NCBI GenBank assembly: GCA_003224075.1
Contig: QHYF01000263.1
Coordinates: 1-15,030, forward strand
Source of the DNA: Acidobacteriota bacterium
GTDB lineage: Bacteria > Acidobacteriota > Terriglobia > Acidiferrales > UBA7541
Direction of reading: 5' to 3'
DNA: 15,030 bases
Shown here piece by piece: positions 8,374 through 14,616 of this stretch. Within the stretch, counting starts at the first letter, position 1, and each line of letters starts with the position of its first letter. Below the pieces are notes generated by a model. It did no database searches. It was not told the DNA's origin and saw nothing but the letters and a program-made list of their open reading frames with translations. A program made the position numbers and the translations under genes.

Positions 8374-8706
8374 TCACAGGGTCACCTGAGCGCCGAGCTG
8401 CTGGGAGATGACGCGGCTCATGACGGCGTAGAGGTCCTCGCCGGTCTTTTCGAGGACGAAGGCGTTGCGCGAATCGTTCCAGCCGAGCTTGAAGCTGGTG
8501 GAAAGCGCGGAGATCCAGATTTCGCGGACGGGCGTGTTGGGCGAGATCACGAATTTGGCTTCCTCGGGTTCCTCGAAGACGACTTCGAGTTTTCCGGCCT
8601 CGCCTTCGACGTCGAAACCGTGTTCATCGCCGAGAGCGAGCAGGCGCCTCTTGAGATCATCGAAAGCTGCGTCAGCTTTGCGCTGAAAATCTTTTTCCTG
8701 CAACAT
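8374..8706 (-). CDS. cyaY: frataxin / CyaY-like iron-binding protein
   Basis: 110 residues with the single-domain frataxin pattern: an acidic first helix (QEKDFQRKADAAFDDLKRRL), then strands containing LEVVFEEPEEAKFVISPNTP, then REIWISALSTSFKLGW and a last helix TGEDLYAVMSRVISQQLG. By family it binds iron through acidic residues and regulates iron-sulfur cluster assembly in the cytoplasm. The ATG at 8706 fits the family start; a TTG at 8763 would add a hydrophobic leader unusual for this family. No strong ribosome binding site is visible. The stop overlaps a GTG in front of the DsbD-like gene, and vapC ends 77 bases upstream, so the four genes may share a transcript. The family assignment rests on pattern recognition alone. 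Confidence 0.75.
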   Translation of the reverse strand: MLQEKDFQRKADAAFDDLKRRLLALGDEHGFDVEGEAGKLEVVFEEPEEAKFVISPNTPVREIWISALSTSFKLGWNDSRNAFVLEKTGEDLYAVMSRVISQQLGAQVTL

Positions 8707-8783
8707 AAATTCAGCGTACACGAGCAGTATGCCCATCGCAAGCGCGGCAGAGGGGCCGAGCAAGAGAGAGTGACGAGTGAGCG

Positions 8784-9152
8784 CTACACAGTCCAGAGAA
8801 TCTCAAGTTTTTTTTCGACGTGGGCGAAGTCTTTGTCGCTGGTGGCGAGAAAGCAATCGGTATAAGGCAGCTTGTGCTCCGCCCGCAATTCGGCGGCGCT
8901 GCGAGTCAATTCGAGATCGGCGTCCACGATTTCCAGCGGGAGTTGTGCGATGTCTTCCAGGACTTTCCGCGCGACGCCGGGCCCCTTAGCGCGCCACGTG
9001 GAGTAAACCACTTCGCCCCAATTCACCACGGACATCAGCAGTTGGCGCTTGCCTTCGACGCCCAGGCGAATCAAATCCTCGACCTTGTCCGCGCCGGGAC
9101 GGTCTTCGAAGAACGTCATCAGGGCGCTGGCGTCAAGCACGATACGCTTCAT
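8784..9152 (-). CDS. vapC: VapC-type PIN-domain ribonuclease toxin
   Basis: 122 residues, normal for a PIN-domain toxin. The metal-binding acidic residues are in place: D7 (VLDASAL), E47 (NWGEV), D99 (LPYTDCFLA), and D106 or D108 in the last strand (ATSDKDF). VapC toxins cleave RNA, often tRNA or rRNA, and are held inactive by the antitoxin encoded just upstream, here the gene at 9196-9432. The gap of 43 bases between the two genes is larger than the usual few bases. It contains a tiny frame (starting at the ATG at 9169) whose stop overlaps the vapC start as ATGA, which could couple translation. All catalytic residues are present, so the toxin appears functional. Confidence 0.93.
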   Translation of the reverse strand: MKRIVLDASALMTFFEDRPGADKVEDLIRLGVEGKRQLLMSVVNWGEVVYSTWRAKGPGVARKVLEDIAQLPLEIVDADLELTRSAAELRAEHKLPYTDCFLATSDKDFAHVEKKLEILWTV

Positions 9153-9195
9153 AGTTCGGGGCGAGTCATGAATTCAAGGCGCGCTTTAGAGCGCC

Positions 9196-9432
9196 TCAGA
9201 GCTCGCGCTCGCGTTTGCGCTCTTCGAGCAGAGCCTTGAGGGCGGACGGTTCGCCGCTGAGCGAGCCGCGCAGGCTGCGGATAAACGCAGCGGTAAGAGG
9301 CTGCAATACCAAGCGGTTCTCCTGCTCCAGAAAAGCGACCTGGGTTCCCTCTTTGATCGAATACTTGCGCCGAAGCTTCGAAGGAATGACCAGCTGGCCT
9401 TTCGTCGTGACGGTGGAGACTTCGGTCTTCAT
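9196..9432 (-). CDS. vapB: VapB-type antitoxin with AbrB/SpoVT DNA-binding fold
   Basis: 78 residues. The N-terminal half (VSTVTTKGQLVIPSKLRRKY, then IKEGTQVAFLEQENRLVLQPL) is a swapped-hairpin AbrB domain that dimerises and binds DNA. The charged C-terminus (LKALLEERKREREL) is the usual toxin-binding helix. The ATG at 9432 is chosen because AGGAG lies six bases upstream and the domain starts there. The product should neutralise VapC and repress its own promoter at 9462-9509. Confidence 0.93.
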   Translation of the reverse strand: MKTEVSTVTTKGQLVIPSKLRRKYSIKEGTQVAFLEQENRLVLQPLTAAFIRSLRGSLSGEPSALKALLEERKREREL

Positions 9433-9461
9433 GCGAACTCCTGAGCCAAGGATTCCAGATA

Positions 9462-9509
9462 AGTATGCCATCTTGGATTATGTAAGTCAACATCAATTAT
9501 GGCTTACAT
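9462..9509 (-). promoter_or_regulatory. vapBC promoter overlapped by an inverted-repeat operator
   Basis: On the minus strand TTGACT (9490-9485) and CATACT (9467-9462) are 17 bases apart. A perfect 7-bp inverted repeat (ATGTAAG at 9480-9486, CTTACAT at 9503-9509, 16 bases between) overlaps the -35 box. The arm centres are 23 bases apart, about two helical turns, as expected for an AbrB-type dimer or tetramer. Confidence 0.6.
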
Positions 9510-9521
9510 TTGGCTTCATGA

Positions 9522-9607
9522 CCGCCGCTACAAGAGGAGGAGAGATTCCTCACGTCCGCAGGCCGACCCTTTCACAGGAGTGAAAGGGACAGCAAAAATC
9601 GGCCTGC
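9522..9607 (+). repeat. structured intergenic repeat, copy 1
   Basis: CCGCCGCTACAA (9522-9533) is followed 24 bases later by a nested structure. The outer stem is GCAGGCCGA (9558-9566) with TCGGCCTGC (9599-9607), nine perfect pairs. Directly inside is a second nine-pair hairpin, CCCTTTCAC, AGGA loop, GTGAAAGGG (9567-9588). The 3' side carries an unpaired ACAGCAAAAA. Copy 2 (11707-11792) has the same layout and shares CCGCCGCTACAA and GGGACAG.A.AAT. Confidence 0.65.
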
Positions 9608-9695
9608 TGCGTTCGGTCCCGTAAGACCATCCGGTATGCAAACGACGCAAATGACGGGTTAGGCATGCGTCCCTGCTGCCCGGCCTCAAGTCCGG

Positions 9696-11252
9696 TCACC
9701 GGGGTTTGTGTTTGGCGCTGTGGCCGACGGCGACGAGGAAGATGGCGCTTTTGCCTTCGGCGTGGGGAGAGAAGAAGCGAACCACGTCGTCGTCGAAGAA
9801 GGTAAGGCCGGTGGCGCCCAGCCGCTGGGCGTAGGCAGCCAGATATAGTTTGCCGCCAAGAATGCCCGCTTCGAGTTGCACGGCACGATAGCCACGATTG
9901 CCGAAGCGTTGCAAAATGGGCCGCAGGTCCGCAAGAAAAAAGATGTCCACGGCGGCGTCCGCGGGCAACTCCTGCTCCAATCCGAGGTAACCGGCAGCGG
10001 CGCGGAAATTTTCCTGCTTCAGACATTCGAGCAAGCCACGGCTACGATGGAAGACGTAGGCTCCGGGCGGGAGCCCTTCGACGGCATGGACGATCAAGTA
10101 GAGGTGATTGAGCTGGGCTCCCGGGGGATCGAGGAAATCCGCCGGCACGCCGCGCGTGGCGCGGTCGAGCATGGTTGAAAGCTGCGGCAGGGTGATCGGG
10201 CTGCGGGCAAATTTGCGGGTGGAACCGCGCCGCAGGATGACCTGCTCGATGGGGTCGCGCGGCATCTCCGCATCCGATAACGGCTGGAGCAGAACGGGCT
10301 CAAGTTGAACGATTGGTCCGTTGGGCGACGGAGAATCGGTCATGGGAGTGTGGCCGCGCCACTTCTCCGCTTCCTCGGCCGAATCGAGCGAGGAGGCAGC
10401 GTGCATTTCCCGCATGAACGGATAATCCACGTCGCGTGGAGAGAGCGGGACGGTTTCGAGGCGAAGCGGCGAAGTTTCCGCATGGGATGGCGGCGGGAGA
10501 GCTGCGGCGTGTCCGAGAGCCACGAGGGAGAAGGCCACTTCACGCTGGGGATCGACATCCAGGAGGCGGTTGACGCTGGCGTCCACGAAGCCGCAGACCA
10601 ATCTGGCCGGCAGTCCCAAGGCGGTAGCGACGGCCAGCAGGTTGGCTAGGAGAGTGCCGTTGTCCCAACCGAAATGACGGTACGTACGGGCCTGGTATTT
10701 CCAGGCATTGCGCCAGTAGGTGCAGGTACAAATGATGGTAAGAGGCGCGTGGGCAACGGCGGGTTCGCCGCCGGTGGCTTCGAGCAGCATGCGGCGATAA
10801 TCTCCGGCGCGCAGCCGGCGCAGGCCGGACTCGGCGGGGGCGAAGTGGTAGACGCCAGCGTCGAGGTTGGCCAAGTCGCCGCAAACCAGATAAAGCTCGA
10901 CCTCGTAGAGCGCCCCGGTGCAGGCCGCAGCACGAAAGTAAATTTCGCCGCCCGGATAGCTCCTCTTGCGGGTAATGCCCGCGGAGAGATAGAGCAGTTG
11001 GGCCACCGCCTGCAGGTCCGGGGCCGCGTTGGTCTGGGCGGGGACGCTCTCGGCGATGGCAGAGAGGGCAGCGACCCCGGTTTGGCGCAACTCGCTGGGC
11101 AAGCGCATGGGCTCGAGCGCCGGATAAATCTTGAAAGGCAGAGGCTGGTTGCTCCAGTCCAGGAAATGAGGGTTGGAGCGAATGCTGGCGTAAGAGTGCT
11201 TGGTGGCTTCGTGATAGGTACAAGCAGCTTCAGGATTGCGGTTGTCAGTCAT
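9696..11252 (-). CDS. SagB-type FMN-dependent dehydrogenase with two nitroreductase domains
   Basis: 518 residues with two tandem nitroreductase-like domains (about 20-250 and 330-515) joined by a proline-rich linker. The first domain carries the SagB signature WKYQARTYRHFGWD. K185-Y186 correspond to the Lys-Tyr pair shown to matter in SagB-type azoline dehydrogenases. The second domain (RRGSTRKF near 341-348) keeps the fold but lacks that pair. SagB enzymes oxidise thiazolines and oxazolines in azole-containing peptide pathways with FMN. However, no YcaO cyclodehydratase, SagC-like protein or obvious precursor peptide lies in this window, so the substrate is unknown. It may belong to the widespread group of orphan SagB/ThcOx dehydrogenases. 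The start is ATG at 11252, followed by the conserved YHEATKHS; no clear ribosome binding site is visible. A structured repeat lies beyond each end of the sagB/small-protein block. Confidence 0.87.
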   Translation of the reverse strand: MTDNRNPEAACTYHEATKHSYASIRSNPHFLDWSNQPLPFKIYPALEPMRLPSELRQTGVAALSAIAESVPAQTNAAPDLQAVAQLLYLSAGITRKRSYPGGEIYFRAAACTGALYEVELYLVCGDLANLDAGVYHFAPAESGLRRLRAGDYRRMLLEATGGEPAVAHAPLTIICTCTYWRNAWKYQARTYRHFGWDNGTLLANLLAVATALGLPARLVCGFVDASVNRLLDVDPQREVAFSLVALGHAAALPPPSHAETSPLRLETVPLSPRDVDYPFMREMHAASSLDSAEEAEKWRGHTPMTDSPSPNGPIVQLEPVLLQPLSDAEMPRDPIEQVILRRGSTRKFARSPITLPQLSTMLDRATRGVPADFLDPPGAQLNHLYLIVHAVEGLPPGAYVFHRSRGLLECLKQENFRAAAGYLGLEQELPADAAVDIFFLADLRPILQRFGNRGYRAVQLEAGILGGKLYLAAYAQRLGATGLTFFDDDVVRFFSPHAEGKSAIFLVAVGHSAKHKPR

Positions 11253-11318
11253 GGGAGCGATGGCGTTGCAGCTTCTCTGTAAGATTTTCAAGCAGGGTTC
11301 GTACTAACGACTCGTGAG

Positions 11319-11343
11319 CCGCCCTTCAAGGATAGCAGGGCGG
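11319..11343. other. hairpin in the sagB / small-protein divergent region
   Basis: CCGCCCT (11319-11325) and AGGGCGG (11337-11343) form seven perfect pairs with an 11-base loop, about 67 bases before the sagB ATG. On the minus strand the loop contains TGCTATCCT, an extended -10-like sequence also seen in the lysC leader promoter. It could mark the sagB promoter or an operator. Confidence 0.35.
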
Positions 11344-11484
11344 AGCGGGAGTGTGTACGAGGCGGGCGACTGGCCCATGTTCCGCGCGTGATAACCTGTG
11401 AGACGGGGGCGAATGGCGAGGCTTGCCCCGCTGTGTGCGGCAAGATGCTCCGGATTCTTCGCGGGAGTAGAATGGGGGTTGCAA

Positions 11485-11667
11485 ATGCCTCAGAGTCCGC
11501 AAAAGAGAGTACCGGCGCCGAAGGACGCGCACGAGGCGCCTTTAGAGGAAGAGGCGCTGGACATCGTGGAAGAAGCGTCCATGGAGTCTTTTCCCGCAAG
11601 CGACCCGCCCGCGTGGATTGCCAGACCTGCAAGGCCGCAATCGTTAAAACGCAAGCAAACGGCTTGA
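11485..11667 (+). CDS. small acidic protein with SFPASDPP motif, function unknown
   Basis: 60 residues, divergent from the sagB gene. The middle reads LDIVEEASMESFPASDPPAW. The ESFPASDPPAW core is a motif I recognise from many small uncharacterised bacterial proteins. The N-terminus is polar and acidic and the C-terminus is basic (PARPQSLKRKQTA). There is no signal peptide or membrane segment and no cysteine. The ATG at 11485 has a GGGGG run about five bases upstream that can serve as a weak ribosome binding site. The motif is conserved widely, so the gene is probably real, but no role can be assigned. Confidence 0.68.
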   Translation: MPQSPQKRVPAPKDAHEAPLEEEALDIVEEASMESFPASDPPAWIARPARPQSLKRKQTA

Positions 11668-11706
11668 TGGGCGCAGCAGTGCCGCGCCCGTGCAACAGAA
11701 TGGAGA

Positions 11707-11792
11707 CGGCGGGATAAACCCGCCGCTACAAAGGCAAGACAGAAGAGCACAGCGATCCCCCGGCTTCGCTCGGGACAGGAGAATGGCTGTGC
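11707..11792 (+). repeat. structured intergenic repeat, copy 2
   Basis: It begins with hairpin CGGCGGG / CCCGCCG (11707-11713 and 11719-11725, loop ATAAA), whose 3' arm runs into CCGCCGCTACAA (11720-11731). An outer stem GCACAGC (11747-11753) with GCTGTGC (11786-11792) then encloses an inner CCCG/CGGG hairpin (11759-11774) and an unpaired ACAGGAGAAT. Order and orientation match copy 1 at 9522-9607. Confidence 0.6.
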
Positions 11793-11825
11793 CCAAAAAC
11801 CGAGACCAGCAGGCGAAGAGAGATT

Positions 11826-11849
11826 CATCGCGCTCAAAACCGCGCGATG
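11826..11849 (-). terminator. probable terminator of the lysC-asd-fmdB unit
   Basis: CATCGCGC (11826-11833) and GCGCGATG (11842-11849) form eight perfect pairs with an 8-base loop, starting two bases past the fmdB stop. On the minus strand the stem is followed by AATCTCTCTT, only moderately U-rich, so termination may be partial. Confidence 0.6.
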
Positions 11850-11850
11850 C

Positions 11851-12015
11851 TCAGCTTTTCTTCGAAGTCGTGGCGTAGAATGCGGCCCACTGCTGTTCCA
11901 CTTTCGTGCTACCACACTTCGGACACTTCACTTTGTCCTTATCGTGTTCCGTAACGGTTAGATTGACGGAGAACTTTTTGCGGCAGGCCGCGCATAGATA
12001 TTCGTAATGAGGCAT
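11851..12015 (-). CDS. FmdB-type zinc-ribbon protein
   Basis: 54 residues. The start MPHYEYLCAACRKKFSV and the two Cys-x-x-Cys pairs (CAAC and CPKC) define the small FmdB-family zinc ribbon. The short C-terminal tail ends in Ser-Lys-Lys-Ser. The name comes from regulation of formamidase in Methylophilus, but the role of most members is unknown. The ATG at 12015 is preceded by GGGGAGGGTG, a good ribosome binding site. The gene lies 74 bases past asd with no terminator in between, so it may be transcribed with lysC and asd. The hairpin at 11826-11849 follows it directly. Confidence 0.88.
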   Translation of the reverse strand: MPHYEYLCAACRKKFSVNLTVTEHDKDKVKCPKCGSTKVEQQWAAFYATTSKKS

Positions 12016-12089
12016 GGCACCCTCCCCGGTCGCGCACCTTTGGCGGGAAATCATCATACCGGCAAGCGCGCGCCGAAGCAATTGTTGCG

Positions 12090-13256
12090 CTACCTGCGGG
12101 CCAGGGCCTCATCCGCAGATCGATTCGCCAGGTTGCGGTCTTTAAGGAAGCCGCGGGCGGCGAGGAGCTCGGCGTTGAGAAGAGCGGCGCCAGCGGCGCC
12201 ACGCACGAGATTGTGCGAGAGCAGCGCGAGCTTTACGTCGAGCAAGGGACATTCGCGGACGCGACCGACGACGGCGGCCATGCCGTTTCCGGCGTTGACG
12301 TCGCGGCGAGGCTGCGGGCGATTCTCCTCGTCGAGGACAATGACCGGATGGCGCACGGCGCTGGGGAGCGAGGCGAGCTCGGCATCAACTTCGAAATTGC
12401 GCAGAGCTTCGCGAACTTCGTCGAGAGAAGCGATTTTTTTCAGGCCGATGGAAACACATTCGAGGTGACCGTCCACGACCGGCACGCGATTGCAGTGGGC
12501 GCTGAGGCCGAGGCCGGCGTCCACGAAGCGCGAGCCATCCCACTTGCCGAGGAGCTTCTGCGGTTCGGCTTCCATTTTTTCTTCTTCGCCGCTGATGAAG
12601 GGAACGACGTTGCCCTGGATGTCCATCGAGGCGACGCCAGGATAACCGGCGCCGGAAATGGCCTGAAGAGTAACGACGAAAATTTTCTCGAGGCCGAAGG
12701 CGTCGGCGAGAGGTTTCAATACCAAGACAAGACCGGCAGTGGAACAGTTCGGATTGGTGACGATGAAACCGGTGTCGTAACCGCGATTTTTCTGCTGCAG
12801 AGGAATGGCGTCGAGGTGCGCGGCGTTGACTTCGGGAATGAGCAGAGGAACGTCGGGATCCATGCGGTGATTCCGCGTGTTGCTGACGACGGGATAGCCG
12901 GCGCGGGCAAAATCTTCCTCGGCGGAGCCGGCGACCGAAGAATCGAGCGCGGAGAAAACGAAGTCGCAATCGAGATCGGTTTCGAGTCCCTTGACGATGA
13001 GAGCGCGGGCGGCCTCGGGGATCGGCGCTTCGAGATGCCACTGGACCGCTTCGGCGTAGGTCCTGCCGGAAGAACGCTCGGAGGCAGCGACTTCGGTGAG
13101 GGCAAACCAAGGATGATCGGCTAACAGATTCACGAGGCGCTGGCCGACGATGCCGGTGGCGCCCAAGACGCCGGCGCGCCACTTTTTCTGAGGACCCTTT
13201 ACCGGGGCGCCTTCCACTCGTACCGCAGAGGCCTTCGCTGGCTGATTCGACTGCAT
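12090..13256 (-). CDS. asd: aspartate-semialdehyde dehydrogenase, archaeal/fungal type
   Basis: About 388 residues. It catalyses NADPH-dependent reduction of aspartyl phosphate to aspartate semialdehyde, the shared step to Lys, Thr, Met and diaminopimelate. The nucleotide-binding loop is GVLGATGIVGQR, the catalytic cysteine is in NPNCSTAG, and the substrate histidine is in RVPVVDGHLECVS. The stretch SGAGYPGVASMD is typical of the archaeal and yeast subclass rather than the E. coli type. The start is uncertain. An ATG at 13292 overlaps the lysC stop as ATGA and suits translational coupling. The ATG at 13256 has GAGGTG eight bases upstream and is chosen here. Either way the N-terminus is about 35-50 residues longer than usual. 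The C-terminal 20 residues extend past the conserved fold. Confidence 0.95.
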   Translation of the reverse strand: MQSNQPAKASAVRVEGAPVKGPQKKWRAGVLGATGIVGQRLVNLLADHPWFALTEVAASERSSGRTYAEAVQWHLEAPIPEAARALIVKGLETDLDCDFVFSALDSSVAGSAEEDFARAGYPVVSNTRNHRMDPDVPLLIPEVNAAHLDAIPLQQKNRGYDTGFIVTNPNCSTAGLVLVLKPLADAFGLEKIFVVTLQAISGAGYPGVASMDIQGNVVPFISGEEEKMEAEPQKLLGKWDGSRFVDAGLGLSAHCNRVPVVDGHLECVSIGLKKIASLDEVREALRNFEVDAELASLPSAVRHPVIVLDEENRPQPRRDVNAGNGMAAVVGRVRECPLLDVKLALLSHNLVRGAAGAALLNAELLAARGFLKDRNLANRSADEALARR

Positions 13257-13288
13257 GTTGGTGTCACCTCGCTCGAAAGATTGTGAAG

Positions 13289-14383
13289 TCATACAGCGCC
13301 ACGCACTTGGGAAGGCCTTGGAATGCCATGATCGGGCCCGATGCGTGTGCCACGGGCTTGCGGATTAAACGTGTTGCGGATCCAAATGACCATATCAGTT
13401 TCCGCGGCGAGAGGAAGCACTTTGGCATGCAAGACTTTCGCGCCGCTGGCCGCGAGAGCGTGGGCTTCGTCGTAGCTTAGCTCGTGGAGTAGGCGCGCTT
13501 CGCCGGATTCGCTGGGATTGGCGGTGTAAATGCCGTCGACGTCGGTCCAAATGACGAGTTCATCGGCGTCAATGACGTGGGCAATGATGGCGCCGGAAAA
13601 GTCCGAGCTGTTGCGGCCGAGCGTGGTGATGCGGCCGTCGGGCGTGGAGCCGATGAATCCGGTGACGACGGGCACGATGCCTTCGTGGAGAAGCGGGAGA
13701 AGAATTTCACGGCCGCGCTGCTTGGTTTGTTCGAGGTGAGGCTGAGCGTCGCGGAACGTGTCGCAGGTGAGGACGAACTCCGAAGAGGCGACGGGGACGG
13801 CGGCGATTCCCAGTTTTTCGAGCGCAGCGGCGAACAAGCGGGCGCTGAAGCGTTCGCCAAACGAAGCGAGCCGATCGAAAAGTTCGGCGCTGGCGGCAAC
13901 GAAGCCTTGAACGGGAACTTCATGAAGAAGGTCGCAGCCGAGGAGTTGCAGCTCGCGGCGAACGCGAAGGTCATGGCCCTCTCCCAGGCGCAGATCGTGC
14001 AGAACGTCAAGATGGAGATTCAGAACGACTTCGGCTTCCTGGCGCGCACGAGTGAGCTTGCCATCGGAAAGGGCGTGGGCGATGGAGAGCAGATGATCGG
14101 TGACGCCCTTCATGGCGGAAACGACCACCGCAACACTCGATGAGCGTGCTGCGCGGCGTGCAAGACCGGCGGCGTGGAGTATGCGCTCCGCGCCGAGAAG
14201 GGAGCTGCCGCCAAACTTGAAGGCGACGACACCGTTAGCAGGTGGAGTGGATGCCGCGCGTTTGTCGACTGCAGCGGGAAAGCGGTCAAAGGGGCGCGCT
14301 GCTCCGGTCCGAGCAGAGCGGACGCGAAACGCGGCGGGGCTTCGTTCCGGTGCTGATTCTTCCTGTACGTTTTCGGGACTCAT
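13289..14383 (-). CDS. lysC: aspartokinase, catalytic domain only (no ACT domains)
   Basis: 364 residues. It phosphorylates aspartate, the first step to Lys, Thr, Met and diaminopimelate. The motif KFGGSS is at 56-61. FGERFSARLFAAAL, TTLGRNSSDFSGAI, WTDVDGIYTANP and GAKVLHAKVLPLA follow in order, closest in feel to the kinase half of ThrA-type enzymes. The protein ends 12 residues after NTFNPQARGTRIG, exactly where the ACT regulatory domains of normal aspartokinases begin, so allosteric feedback is probably absent. No ACT-like sequence follows, because asd starts at the stop codon. The first 50 residues are a low-complexity extension rich in Ala, Arg and Pro. The ATG at 14383 has AGGAG nine bases upstream. 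The operon order is leader peptide, lysC, asd, probably fmdB. An attenuator-like terminator lies 54 bases upstream of the start. Confidence 0.94.
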   Translation of the reverse strand: MSPENVQEESAPERSPAAFRVRSARTGAARPFDRFPAAVDKRAASTPPANGVVAFKFGGSSLLGAERILHAAGLARRAARSSSVAVVVSAMKGVTDHLLSIAHALSDGKLTRARQEAEVVLNLHLDVLHDLRLGEGHDLRVRRELQLLGCDLLHEVPVQGFVAASAELFDRLASFGERFSARLFAAALEKLGIAAVPVASSEFVLTCDTFRDAQPHLEQTKQRGREILLPLLHEGIVPVVTGFIGSTPDGRITTLGRNSSDFSGAIIAHVIDADELVIWTDVDGIYTANPSESGEARLLHELSYDEAHALAASGAKVLHAKVLPLAAETDMVIWIRNTFNPQARGTRIGPDHGIPRPSQVRGAV

Positions 14384-14436
14384 GGCCTGCGCTCCTGGTT
14401 CCGTTTTATCCGCTGGAGCGTCTCTGGAAGGGGCTT

Positions 14437-14479
14437 AAAAGAAGAAACCCACCGCCAGGTTCGCTTCCGGCGGTGGGTT
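14437..14479 (-). terminator. attenuator terminator in the lysC leader
   Basis: On the minus strand AACCCACCGCC (14479-14469) and GGCGGTGGGTT (14456-14446) form eleven perfect pairs with a 12-base loop, followed by TCTTCTTTT. It lies upstream of the lysC start and 19 bases after the stop codon of the leader peptide. Its 5' arm (segment 3) can instead pair with leader segment 2 (14519-14511), which would prevent termination. Confidence 0.85.
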
Positions 14480-14498
14480 AGAAACTTTTCTTAGCTTG

Positions 14499-14596
14499 CT
14501 AGCTGTTTCTCCACGCGCCCGAAGCGGAAATAGTCTTCTTAGTCGTAGTCGAGGTAATCGACATGGACGACTTGGACGTAATTCGCTTGGCGGTGG
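14499..14596 (-). promoter_or_regulatory. attenuator control segments 1 and 2 of the lysC leader RNA
   Basis: Segment 1 is CCACCGCC (14596-14589) and segment 2 is GGCGCGTGG (14519-14511). Segment 3 is CCACCGCC (14476-14469) and segment 4 is GGCGGTGG (14456-14449). Pairing 1:2 or 2:3 gives eight pairs with one bulged C, and 3:4 is the terminator. A ribosome stalled on Thr codons 18-22 leaves segment 2 free for 2:3 pairing. One that reaches the stop codon covers segment 2 and permits 3:4. Confidence 0.68.
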
Positions 14597-14606
14597 TAGA
14601 CAACAT
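14499..14606 (-). CDS. threonine-rich leader peptide of the lysC-asd operon (thrL-like)
   Basis: A 35-codon frame starting with ATG at 14606 and ending with TAG at 14501-14499, just before the terminator at 14437-14479. Eight residues are Thr (4, 5, 10, 18, 20, 21, 22, 25), three Ile (9, 17, 26), four Lys (7, 12, 23, 24) and nine Ser. The core SITSTTTKKTI (16-26) resembles the Thr/Ile run of the enterobacterial thr leader. Codons 4-6 (ACC ACC GCC) form segment 1 and codons 30-32 form segment 2 of the proposed alternative RNA structures. A candidate -10 lies ten bases before the ATG, so the message would be almost leaderless, which fits the absence of a ribosome binding site. An overlapping frame without a start codon also reads smoothly, so translation needs proof. 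Confidence 0.72.
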   Translation of the reverse strand: MLSTTAKRITSKSSMSITSTTTKKTISASGAWRNS

Positions 14607-14616
14607 TACAAAGGAA

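Noticed and set aside
11485..11667. The 60-residue protein as a peptide precursor for the SagB-type enzyme
   Set aside because: It has no cysteine and no Ser/Thr-rich core, and its motif occurs widely in proteins I do not associate with azole pathways.
11288..11695. Open frame on the minus strand across the sagB / small-protein region
   Set aside because: Its composition is low-complexity Arg/Pro/Ser and it is antisense to the better-supported small gene.
14437..14479. The strong stem read as the 3' terminator of the dimethylargininase-like gene
   Set aside because: It is more than 250 bases past that stop codon, with a promoter and leader frame in between, and its arms have alternative partners in the leader. 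It could still also stop read-through from upstream.
14539..14608. A second minus-strand frame in the lysC leader, reading ANYVQVVHVDYLDYD before a stop
   Set aside because: Its codon use looks natural, but it has no ATG, GTG or TTG start. The ATG-started Thr-rich frame fits the stop position and the RNA pairing. It remains an alternative if a base is missing near 14604.
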